DNA from: Populus alba
Lineage: Eukaryota; Streptophyta; Magnoliopsida; Malpighiales; Salicaceae
Assembly (NCBI RefSeq): GCF_005239225.2
Contig: NC_133302.1
Location: 10,945,991 to 11,009,990, forward strand
DNA: 64,000 nucleotides
Direction: 5' to 3'
The notes under the pieces were generated by a model. That model saw only the letters and a program-made list of their open reading frames with translations. It ran no database searches and was not told the origin of the DNA. Position numbers and translations under genes: made by a program. Position 1 is the first letter of the stretch. The number at the start of each line of letters is the position of its first letter. Below are positions 10,998 to 22,300 of this stretch, in pieces.

Positions 10998-12880
10998 ATG
11001 GCTAAATCCAAAAAGAAAACTTTGTTGCTTTGATTTGCTTAACATGACAACCCTTGTCTCTCACCTAAGGCTCCTTTTGCCATCTTTCGAGGTACTCAAT
11101 CTTTGAATCGAGGGAAATCTCCCACCCTGCTTGATAAGAGGGTTGCTGGCCTGTTGGTGCCTCCTCTCATTCCTCTCTCTCCTAGTCCTCCTTGCCTTGA
11201 TATTGTTGGGTCCTGCCTATGGCAGGTTATGGTTCCCTAGGCGCGACTTTTGGTTCTCCTGCTCAAGATCGTGTGTTGGTTGATGTCTATTCAAATAATG
11301 ATATTCTTGAAGATGAACGAGTTGATTACTCTAATTTGGACTACAGCTTTGAATATGGTCATAACTTTTCCCTAGCTTTAAGCTTTGAAAGGCAACCTTT
11401 AGATTTTAGACCTGTTGGGTCCCAATTTCTTCTGGTGCTGTTTCACCTTACATTGAACCATCACTTGTGGCAGCTGCTACTCCTATTAGCATTGAAGCTG
11501 GTTCTAACCCTGTTGCATGGGGCATCTCCTCTGATTGTAATTTTCATGGAACAAGCTCAGCTTCCTCTCCTGGTATCCCTTCTCCAGGTACCTATAAACC
11601 TTTGATTGACAAATGGAGGGTCATGTTCTCTTTGAAGTATACCACTATTAAGAGTCCTACACTTGTTCATTTTCCTACTTTCAATAGTACTATATCTTGT
11701 CCTTTATTAGATGAAGATTTAGGCAGCAATAGGGATATTTGGAAATTGTGTATTGTTAGTTATTTTGCTAGCAAGTTCCCTAGCTATACAACATTGACCA
11801 AATTCATGTCTAGCACCTGGAAGTGTGATGCATCTTTAAACATTCATGATTTGGGATGGTTAATTTTCAAATTTAATTCAGAAATAGATAAGCTTGTTAT
11901 TTGGTCTTTGGGAGGCTGTTGATTTTAAAATCTATACCTGAGTTTTTTTAATTTACCTCTACGAATATATGTCAACAACCCTGATTTGGGTCTGTTTTCC
12001 CAATCTTCATCTTGAATACTGGTTTTCAATATGCCTATCTAAGATTGCTAGTGTTATTGGTAAACCACTTCAATGTAATGCGCTCACCAATGCCATATTT
12101 AAGCTTTTCTTTGTTAGGGTTCTGATTGAGGTGGACTTGTTTGCTGATTTACCCAACTCAATCAACATTATTTTGCCTAATGGAGTTCTTTTGTTGTCTA
12201 TGAGTCTTTCTCAAAGTTTTGCAAGCATTGTAAGCAGTTTGGACATACTAGCACAGTATGCTCCAAAGCTGTTACTGCGAAGGGCAGAAAGTATTCCAGG
12301 CAACTGCTATTCCTGAGAGGGTCAGTAGGAGTCATGTTCATCATCCTTCCATTTTTGGTCCTACTACTGTGATAGTTATTGTGGATGCCTAACAAGGTCA
12401 TCGGGACATGCCTCATGGTTAGTTATCTCAAGGTCTCATATTTGCTAAAGTTGAGGCTGTGATTGATGGAAAAGTTGTAATCTGTGGGAGAAAAAAGGCC
12501 AAACTTACCTCTACTGATGAGAAGAAAGATTAGGATATTGTACCATCTGTACCCTTTACCATTGTGCATGTAATAGATGATCCCTTACAAACTAAGGTTG
12601 TAGCTTCAGTTGAGGGGAGGGAAATTTCCAAGAGTCAAAAACAGTAAATGATGCATAGTAGGGGCTTGCTTGCTCATGAAACTCCTCTGGTTGTTCGTGG
12701 AAACCAAAAGGGGAAGGCCTTAATTGTTGGTGTTGATGTTGTCTCCATAAGCAAGAGGTTTGTTAGACCCCAGCTGAGTGTGGGCACCAGAAATATGCAC
12801 ATTCATATTGACAATAGTGATTCGAAAAAGGGCAAGTCTCTTAGGCCCCCTTTGACTGTGTTCTTTTTGGTTTGTCAATG
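10998..12880 (+). pseudogene. LINE ORF1: DUF4283 plus CCHC zinc knuckle, frameshifted
   Basis: A possible start at 10998 reads MAKSKKKT. Frame 1 (11467-11922) carries the DUF4283 core: WRVMFSLKYTTIKSP, then IWKLCIVSYFASKFPSYTTL, then DLGWLIFKFNSEIDKLVIWS. Stops and a frame change follow. Another frame (11969-12180) continues with LIWVCFPNLHLEYW, LSKIASVIGKPLQCNALT and VRVLIEVDLFADLPNSI. The zinc knuckle CKHCKQFGHTSTVC (pattern CX2CX4HX4C) lies at 12220-12261. A hydrophilic tail continues to a stop near 12880. This is the RNA-binding ORF1 product of plant L1-type LINEs. At least two frameshifts and several stops make it inactive. Confidence 0.78.
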
Positions 12881-13935
12881 AACCTCATAACCCTCTAATG
12901 TACCATGTTGTTTTTGGCCTCATCGTGTTGTTGTTTGCTGATTGTAGTTTGTCTTGCTCTTGTCTATAGTAAATGTTGGCTTTTTCTATCTAGCTTAATG
13001 CTCAGGGCATATGGAGTGTATGTTGATTCTTTATTTTGCTGTTGTAATTCTATTCTAACTGTATTTTGTTTGTTGTTGGCTTGTCCTTGTTATTGCAGGT
13101 CTGTTATGGGTGCTTGTTGTGATTGCCTGTAACTTTTATGTTTGCTATACTTCTTAAAGCTGCATTTACTACTTCATCTATTTGTTGCTGGAGTGGTTTT
13201 GTCCTTCTATTCTCTTTTGTTGTTTGCTAGGATTTGTCCTTGGTTTATGAGTGGATGCAGGTTGTCTCCTAGTGATGCTCCCTCGTTGGAATTCTTTTAG
13301 GTGATCTAGTGCTGTTGAATGTTATTGCTTCTGCTGAATTTTCTCTTTATTAGCTTGCTTGATGAGATTTTTTTGGTGAGGGCTTTCTCTTTGTTACATT
13401 TGATGTTGTCATTATATGAGATATAATGACAGAGTGGTCTATTGGTGGAGAGCATGTTTGATGCTCCATTTGCTACTAATATTCTATTATAGTCCTTGTG
13501 TGTGTGTGTTTGTTGCTTGCCTGTTCTTGCATGTCTGTTGTGGATCAAAATTTGGCTATTGGTGGTGCTAGTATGAACCTACTAGTGCCTCATGCAGCTA
13601 TGTATCCTCTGTTATCTGTTATATTTGATGCTATCATTTGACTATCCTACTATTGGAAACTGAATTCATCTAGTTTGTTGGGCAGTTATGCTCTTTTTTT
13701 GTTGGTTTTTCGTCAACCTTTATTGCTAATATGGTCTTTAGCCTGTCATCTTTGTTCATGGAGCATGTTCCTTTTGGTTTCTTCTTTATTTGTAAATTAT
13801 TGTCCTTTATGTTCATTTTGGAAGCTTGTTACCTTTTGTTCATTAGGTTGTACATGCTTGTATATTTGACTCGTTGGTTTCCAACCTTGTTACTTTTGAT
13901 CTATAATATTTATATTTTGATTAAAAAAAATCACA
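10998..13935 (+). mobile_element. LINE (non-LTR retrotransposon), ORF1-only, degenerate
   Basis: The plus strand encodes a LINE ORF1-type protein (see 10998-12880). It is followed by about 1 kb of T/G-rich, non-coding 3' sequence and a terminal A-rich run (about 13922-13950). No reverse transcriptase or endonuclease (ORF2) could be found between ORF1 and the poly(A), so ORF2 is deleted or the element is a short non-autonomous form. The T/G-rich sequence with TTTGTTG words differs sharply in base use from the AT-rich flanks. The 5' end is placed at the ORF1 ATG but T/G-rich sequence starts near 10900. No target-site duplication was found by eye. Confidence 0.7.
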
Positions 13936-14049
13936 TAAAAAAAAAAAACAAATACAACCCTTACTCTTTAATCATCACACTATTTGCAAACACAAATGCA
14001 GACCCAATGACAACCAAAATCTCCTCAAGCATGCCACATGGACTCCATT

Positions 14050-17000
14050 TTTAGGTTAGAAATATACCTTTGAAACTCTAGAACAACAATTGGTTTGTTA
14101 GCTCTTCTTTGTAAAGTTTTCCTTCTACAAACTTAGCACTTTTCAAAACTAAATAAACATTTATGCTATGCTCGTAAACCCTCACAACTAAAGCATTTTC
14201 TCAATATTTTCTCCTCCTCTCTTTCATATTTTCCTCATTCTCAGCTCTGATTTTTAGTGGTTATTTATAGGTTTTACTTGGTTTTTTGTTGGATTCAATC
14301 AAAGATTGATCCTGATTGATCAATATTGGCCCTCTGATCGAAATGGAAGGGGTTTGGACAAAAAAAACAGTTAGGGGCTTTGTACTAGGCTAGTTTTGTA
14401 GTGGTGATTTTGGTTTTGGAGATTTTAGTGGTTTTGTCAACCCTTGATAAAAACTTGTTAAGAAATTTTTTAGTGCGAACACACAAGAAAATCATTGGTT
14501 TTTTCAAATGGGTGTCACAGTCATAGTTGATTGGGATAACAACTTTCGAGGCCTTGTCATAACAACTCTGATGTCAATGTTGCATGAGATCATCTGAAGT
14601 TTGTAGGGTAAAAGAGGCACACACCTCTTATTTAGATCCAACCTTGCACAAATTAAAAGTCTTTAGCTTCACATTCATTCGTCCAAATGTGCCAACTCAA
14701 TTAATTTAGAATTTGAGAATGCAAGAAAAGCTAATCAAAGACAAGATGTTGGAGACTTCTATAGAAGAATTGAGGTGTAAAAATCCAATTTCATGGGTAT
14801 GAGGTTGTAGAAAGGGTGTCTTTTAAATGGATGGTGGTGGTTAAAACCCCTAAAGTGGTTGGAAATGCTACATTCATTCACATGAAGATGCTTACTCAAC
14901 TAGCTAAAATTGTCAAAGAATAAGATGAATAGTGGATGAACGACACGTTGTCTAGGTTAAACCCTAGAAATTAGGGTTTTTTAATTTAGGGTTTGGCCAA
15001 TTTTAATTTGGTCCCTGCTCTTCCAATTCTTTTTAATTGCACTTGTGATTGTCTCTCAATTTTTAATTGCATGCAATTACACCCCTGTTAAATTCAAATA
15101 TCAACCCCAAAGTTCAGCACCTTTTATAAACGAGTTTTTGATTTTTAGTTTTTTTAATTTCACCCTTAATTGACTAATAAAATTTCAATTCATTTCAATT
15201 TAGCCCCTAATTTCACCAATTTCTACCCCCAAAATTGTGCGCCACTTATAGTTTGGTTCTTATTTTTGGGAATTTACAATTAAGTCCTTAAACGACCAAT
15301 TTTGCCAATCTTATATATTTTAGTTCTCTAACGTTTCCACTTGTTATCTTGGTCCTCTACCATCAATCTTAGGCAATCTTTTAGGTTTTCTTCATGTATA
15401 TCCTCTTGTATATTTTATTTATTTTTTTATATTTTTTTATGCGTGGTTAAAAATGGGTAACAACACAAATCACTGGATTTAATATTTTTTTTATTCATAG
15501 AATTATTTTTTATTTAATTATACAATAATAAAATAGACGCGTAAGATTGAGGTAACAAAAACAAGCCTAGTTTTTTTAAGCTAGATAATAAAAACATTTT
15601 TTTTTCTATTTTAAATTAAATAGAAAATAGATTTTTGATAACAAAGGATGGAATTGTATTTAAAAAAAAAAAAAACGTTGAGGGATAAAAAATGCATTAA
15701 ATAACAATAAAGCAATAAAGCAACAAAGAGGCTAAAGGGTCAAATAAAGGGGGGGAAAGTTAGACAAGTGACGAGGCCTGCATGTCTAGCCTATTAATAA
15801 ATGGCATGGCACGTGTGCCAGGTCTCTTGGTTTTTTTTTTTTCTAATTTAAAAGGTGATTTTTTAAAAAAATAAAAATAAAGAAGCGTAGATTACACATC
15901 ATTAAAAAATGAGTAGGGTTTTTTAGCCCAAAACCTAGATTTTCAATGTATTTGTTTTTATCCAAAATACCTTAAAAATCTTGATTAACCCATTTGTAGC
16001 TTTAAAAAAGTTCAAAAACTAAAAAATTAACATGAATCTAAAAAAAAACTCAAGCTTAGATCTACAATATCAAACAATATTCATGGTAAAGGATACCCTA
16101 ATAAAACTCCTTTCATCGAATAAAACACATTAACACTCTCTTAACTCTCTCTTTCCTTAAACCAGAGACTGAGAAATAACAAAAATAAAATTATGTACTA
16201 AAATTTAAACTTAAAAAAATTAAGGGACTGCAAAGGTATCGTTTCAAAAATTAAACTTTTAGAACCAAGTTTCAAAACCACCACCTATTTTCAATGCATT
16301 TTCCACAATAATCCTCCTTTTAGTTTTACCTCTAATTAATAAATATAAATCTATTGTCCTTCAATTTTGCAATTTAAAAACTCCATCGATGAAAAAAAAA
16401 CTTTAGGGACTAAAATAAAAATATTAAAAAAAATATTACTCCATTCTATAATGAAAGGTCAAAGGGTGTGTAGTAGAGTTTAATTTTTTATACACCTAGT
16501 CAATTTTGACAAGGAAAATAAACCAAGAAATTTGCCGAGGCTCACACTATTAGCATATATTAGTTAGGGTATCAAAGCTACCTTAGGAATATTATAAGTT
16601 AGTTTGCAATATAAAACTAAAAACAAGAAAGACTTTTACATTTGTTTTTTAATATTATAAATTTTTATTTAACTAAAAAAATAATTTTTTAGTTTTATAA
16701 AATAAATTGAGAAATATATAAATTAATAAATAGTAAAAAGAGTTATTAACATTAATTAAAGATTAAATTGTAAAGTTGATGTTTATTATAAGAACTAAAA
16801 GATAAATGTATATGTACATATTTGAACTAATGAGGGTAACTTTCAATTTTTTTTATTAAATTATGTTGCAATAAAAATGGATATTTGTAAGAAAAGAAAT
16901 TATTTAAATTTGGAGAAAAAAAATGTAATTTTTAGTTGAAATTCTCTTTTCTTATTATTTGTTTTGTTAAAAAAAAACATATATTTTTTTATTACAATTA

Positions 17001-17580
17001 TGGTTTATTGAATAAAAATGAAAGCAATTAAAATAAATGAGTAAAAAATATATCTCTCTAATCAAAACTCTCCTTTTTTATTCATGTGTTTTTTTCTCTT
17101 TTTATTTATTTATGAAAGTATGCCTTTGTTTAAGAAGGGTTTTTTTTTTTTTTTCAATTAAGACTTATCATAATTTTAAAAGAAAGTTTAAATAAAAAAT
17201 ATCAATAACTTCTATACAAAACATCAAAAAATATAAATATGAGAAAATATTTATAAAAGATTTTCAATAAAATAATAATTAATAAATATTATATTTGCAT
17301 TAAATGTTCATTAAGGAAATTTTAAAAAAAAAATAAGCACATGAAGAAAATAGTCATTAATACTATGATAAAAAGCACCAATATTATTTGAAAAGTATAT
17401 CTTGGATAATTATTTTAATATTATAAAATGAAAAAAAAAATTATAGTTTAAAAAAATAAGTCAAACTCAACTATAATTGAGAGATTGACATGTGTCTGGC
17501 CCAAAATTATATGACCCACATGTTTCAGCTCAGGTGGCTAGGACAGCAAGCATGATTTTTTTTTTTCAAAATAAATCATG
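14050..17580. other. Intergenic, dispersed LTR-like debris
   Basis: No gene. Around 14940-15480 there are words such as AAACCCTAG, AATTAGGGTTTTT, TTGGTCC and AAATGGGTAACAAC, of the kind common in LTRs and their flanks; a comparable stretch lies at 40250-40925. Around 15770-15835 a short GC-rich island occurs (GACGAGGCCTGCATGTCTAG). It resembles the island at 35860-35935 and the sequence near 61600, suggesting a dispersed repeat. From 16500 to 17580 the sequence is very AT-rich with long homopolymers. Confidence 0.4.
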
Positions 17581-18069
17581 TCATCTACTCTTACATATTT
17601 TATTTTTAAAATAACACAAATAACAAGTTATTTACCAGTAATATGTTTTGACCACCAAACCTAATTCCACTAGTTAAAAAATCAGAATTTAAGTTTTTAA
17701 TCTACTAAATTCTAAATTTTAATCTTTTTTTAACTAAAAACATATGAAAAAAAAAATCATCCACTCCTATATATGTTATTTTCAAAATAGCATAAATAAC
17801 ATGTTATCCACCAACAATATGTTTTGACCAGACTTGGTTCCGCTAGCTGAAAAATCAAGATCTAAGTTTTGAACCACTAAATTCTAAATTTTAATCTTAT
17901 TTTAACTAAAAACATATGAAAAAAAAGTCATCCACTCCTATATATATTATTTTCAAAATAGCACAAATAACATGTTATTCACCAACAATATATTTTGACC
18001 AGACTTTGTTTCACTAATTGAAAAATCAAGATCCAAGTTTTTGAACCACTAAAACCCAAATTTCAATCT

Positions 18070-18074
<5 letters not shown>
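17581..18074. repeat. Tandem repeat of about 170-177 bp, three copies
   Basis: Copies start at TCATCTACTC (17581), TCATCCACTC (17758) and TCATCCACTC (17928). Each contains the ordered words CAAATAACA, AATATGTTTTGACC, AAAAATCA and CACTAAATTCTAAATTT. Copies 2 and 3 are closest to each other; copy 1 is more diverged. The third copy runs into the (AT)n tract that begins at 18075. It is not coding in any frame. Confidence 0.75.

Positions 18075-18114
<40 letters not shown>
18075..18114. repeat. (AT)n microsatellite
   Basis: About 40 bases of uninterrupted TA dinucleotides directly at the end of the 170-bp tandem array. Confidence 0.95.
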
Positions 18115-18117
<3 letters not shown>

Positions 18118-18707
18118 ATCATATGGATGAATAAAATTACATTAGTAATCACAAAACATATTTTAGTCAAACCAAATTAAAAAATCATTTCAAGTCCTTA
18201 GTAAAACCACTTTCATTGAGTTATCCTCTTAAAAATGAATCCAAATAAACCAAAATTGCAAATTGTCAAAATTTGATCATCTGAGAACTCTCCTCTCCTT
18301 TTTCTTTTTTTCTTTTTTCAAGCAACTGTCTCTCTTCTCTATACATTCAAAGACTAAAATGCAAATATATATACTTACAAACCAAAACATAAAATTCCCA
18401 AAGAAGAGGGATCAAATATGAAGAGAGTGAAACTTGAGGGATTGACTTGGAAAAACATTGTTCATAAACCTACGTCAACACAACTTGTAAGATTGTAACC
18501 GAAAATAAATAAAGTTCAATGATCAAAATGAAAAGAAATCAAAATTTCAAGGATTTAGTTAATTTGTTGATGCTAATAATGTTAATGTTAATGTTTATAT
18601 TAATTAACAAAATCTCGTAGCTCCTCTGTAAAGGCCTTGTTAATCACATACAAATTTTCCGTGTAGGGAAAAAAATTCCCTGAATGTGCTTCAATTGAAT
18701 TGAGTAG
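18115..18707. other. Non-coding flank downstream of the AAE19 gene
   Basis: AT-rich sequence without a gene, between the microsatellite and the probable 3' end of the minus-strand AAE19 transcript. Confidence 0.5.
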
Positions 18708-18713
18708 TTTATT
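18708..18713 (-). terminator. Candidate poly(A) signal of AAE19
   Basis: An AATAAA hexamer on the minus strand, about 370 bases past the AAE19 stop codon, preceded by T-rich sequence. It would give a 3' UTR of about 380-400 nt. Only the hexamer supports this; other A-rich hexamers are possible. Confidence 0.35.
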
Positions 18714-19081
18714 TTTCTATTTACACCTACAAGAAAGGGGGAAAAAAAAACAGGAGATAGAAATTCATTACTCCATTGGAAGTACTTCCGAAGTTTTTGG
18801 AAGACTAATCAATTATGTCCTGCTAGATGCTTCGCTGCTATGATTTCCAGAGAATTTTGAACTACAAGATGGTCCTGCTGGATGATTCTTGGGAGACGAC
18901 TATAGAACTTCTCGTGTGCTATGATGTCTCTTGAGAAGTTATATCTCATCTCCCCAGGCAGCAATGGAAGTGATTCAGCAGCAAGGTCCAATTGCAAGAT
19001 GTGAGGAGCTCTTTCTTTTTGAAATTACAGAAATTGGTCAAACACTTTGCATTGAGGGAATAATTAATAACCAGCACCTTC

Positions 19082-19343
19082 TTACACCGAACTTAGAGCT
19101 TCAACAGAAATGCAGTGGACATAATCATCCCGGCATCCAACAAAAATCCTGCCACCAATCATCACAGGTGAAGAGAAAATGTCTCCGGGGAGCTCCAAAC
19201 TTGCAAATTCCTGAACTATATTTAAACCAGGTTGACTTTCCTTTCCGGAATCATCCAAGTTAATCTGAAGCAGATGTACGCGTCCAGAACTGGTACATAC
19301 ACAAAGCAACCTGGAAACGTGTTGCAAACAAATAAACTAATTG

Positions 19344-19383
<40 letters not shown>

Positions 19384-22300
19384 GAAATTTCTTACAGATT
19401 TGTACAATTTCTTTACCTGTCTGACAAAACGCAGGGATCAGATAGCAGCTGCAAGTGCTCGTCGACATATGCAGATGCAGTAATTGGATCTCCAACATTA
19501 TACTCCCAAAGTAAATCTCCCGTTTCCTGAAAGGAACACAAGAATCAAATAAAGTTTGCAAAGAAAGCAAAGTGCCGTGAATAAATTTATGATACTAAAC
19601 ATTGTTACTGTTTCAGTGCACGTCACTTTTTGCCTAGCTCTCTCCTTTCTCACTCCATGTGCCTAAACATAGTAACTCTTTCACACTAGTATATCTGAAT
19701 GTACATGTTGTACACGGCCATACCATTTCAAACAACCTCTCTTCAACTCACCTCAATGGATTGATTCCTGTCATAACACCTTCTTGCCCAAGAGCTAATT
19801 TCTAAATTCCCTTTATATAATTAAGTCAGACTAAAGTCTAGTGAGATCGGTTTAATACTACTAGACCAAGTTTTTTAAAGATCACATGCTCATGTAATGA
19901 ACTAATTGACAACAAATTTCAGATTGATGCATCACTAAATCATGTACATAACCTAGTAATTACAGTTGCATTTATCAATCACACTTGAAAATCTTAAACT
20001 TCCCAACTCCAAGTTGCAGACATTGAAAGAGAAAATGCACTGCGATGGAAGTAAATTAAGGCTGGTCGTGCAATAGATACATGTCATGTTGTCAAGATTT
20101 TACTTTAGCCTAAATTTAATATTTTGAGATCAAAATGATAAATTTGTGAAATTATAAAACAGAAAATTAAGTTCTGTAACAAAATGACATGTTGATAGGT
20201 TGTCAATGACAAAGCACATATGACGTATGCTACAATTTCTTTTATTAGATAAGAGAAAATTGTATTAATAGCCAAAAGGGCTACAAAAGCTTGATGGAGA
20301 ATAAAACATCCTCCCAAATAAGAACGTGAATGGAAATCCATAAAAGAGCAACCCACTCCACTGAAAACTATCATATCCTACAACAATCATCTCTAAGTGT
20401 ACTGGTTTTTAATTTCCAACATTCCTCTCCGAAAGGCACACCATGGATCTGCACATGTGAGGTGTGTTGAAATGAAAATATAAATTTAAGTGCTCGGTAA
20501 ATGTGGTTGTAATTTTAGCAAAAGGCTAAGGCTTTATAGATTGCAGTCAGATCTCAAAAGATGGAGGTCTTAAAATAGCAACACAAGAGTTGATCCCAGA
20601 AGCAATGTTGGAAATAACCAGCAACAAAACCATAAACTTTTCTGCAAATATTCACAATAAATACAATGTTAATACAGGATCTTACCATTTCAAATGAATA
20701 TACACATCCATTTCTAGAGCATATCAGAACCTGTAGAAGAATGAACTTTGAAATCAGCAACATGTATTTTATAGCCAATGAGTATATGAGAATTCACAAG
20801 TCAAGGAAAGTCCTGGGTTAATATATGCCATACAGATAATAGCCTGAAAAAACTATTCTCATCGAAATTGATATTATTACACAAGGGAGAAGTTTAAGGT
20901 CTCTGGAACCATTAACATCAAGCAGTTCTAATTGAATGTTTACCCTGAAATGTGCATGGGCATATGAATAATATGTTAGACAAGCTTAAAAGATCAGAGA
21001 CGGAAAGATAACTAGAATGCTGTTGGGGTATCCTCCTGTACCATGTATCCTCCTGTACCATCTAATTGTTTTACAAGTTTTCTAAATATCCACTATGAAA
21101 ACATTCAAGATCATTGCATCGATTATTGAAAGAAACTTGTGCCAAAAAAAAAATCACAAGAAAATAAAACAAGCAGGATCTACATGACAAAACAAAACAT
21201 CAGAAAACCAGATATTTAACAAAAGAGTGCAGTTACTTTTCCTGCCATTTTTTCTTTATTTTGTTTATTTAAAGAGTCAAAAAAGAAATAAAAAAGTAGG
21301 TGATGGTGCTGCAGGCATCAGGTTAGGTGCTGATCTGGCTATATATCTGGCTATGTTAGCAGGAAGCTAGTTTGTCGTTGTCTTTAATGGCTTCTTTATT
21401 TTGGACTTTAGTGAAGTGATGTGATTAAATATTTATCTGAAAGAACGTTATCATTCCTTTGTTGCAAGTCCATGCAGAGGTAACAAAAAGAGGCATAAAA
21501 TGTTTTACTATTGAATGTTTTGTTGATAACTTTATGGCTTCTGATTTCTTATTCTTTGCATGATCCTCTTCTAAACTACTCTCCTCCTAGCTCCAAGTTT
21601 CAAATAACTAAACTGCAAATTCCAAATTCCTGAACATTTAAATCCTCAAGCCTCTGATTTGTGCATCAGATACACAAGCAGGAAAGCTAATGGTAGAAGT
21701 AGCTTTGTTTGCTTATTCCTTACATGATAAGATGACAAAACAAATGCAAAGGAGAACAGTTGAACTTGATACAGAAACAGAAAGAGGATTAACTTTTCTG
21801 AGTACAGGAATGAAGATCAATATACTGCCTATACCTGAGAAGGAAGCACGCAAGATATACAGGCTCCAGCAAAAACAGGACCACCAGTTCCACACTGAAG
21901 CAAAAAATCATTTTCAGAAACATGGATCAGTAGTCGTACCAGAAGCACAATCATCACCATTGGAGTTCAGGTAAGACCATGACAGGGAGGAGAAATATCC
22001 ATGTCACATATTTTAATATACTAAATAACAAAGAAAGAAAGAAAGAAAAAAAGCTACAACTTGTTTAGTCAGGGAATATAAAACAAGACTGCAGCACTTA
22101 TTAGGTTACAAATTTACCTCAATTGCGAAGTAGCTGCCTGAAAATTCAAGATGATATTTTGGCAACTTAAAAAATTTGATGGCACCCAATTTTGTGTTAT
22201 AATTACAATTGTCTAGTTCTGCTATGTATGATGCCATATTAAACTCTCAAAGTATTCAACTAAACAACATATGAATTACATGTATAATTTGGGTATCTAT

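Noticed and set aside
18809..18997. Minus-strand open frame of 62 codons downstream of AAE19
   Set aside because: It lies in the probable 3' UTR, has no family resemblance and no splice link; chance frame.
19222..19570. Open frames on both strands reading Tyr-Ile repeats
   Set aside because: They are translations of the (AT)n tract in intron 16; the same applies at 37582-37794 and 56561-56894 for the repeat part.
20105..20374. Minus-strand hydrophobic frame in an AAE19 intron
   Set aside because: Composed of AT-rich intronic sequence; possibly old LINE 3' debris but without a testable motif.
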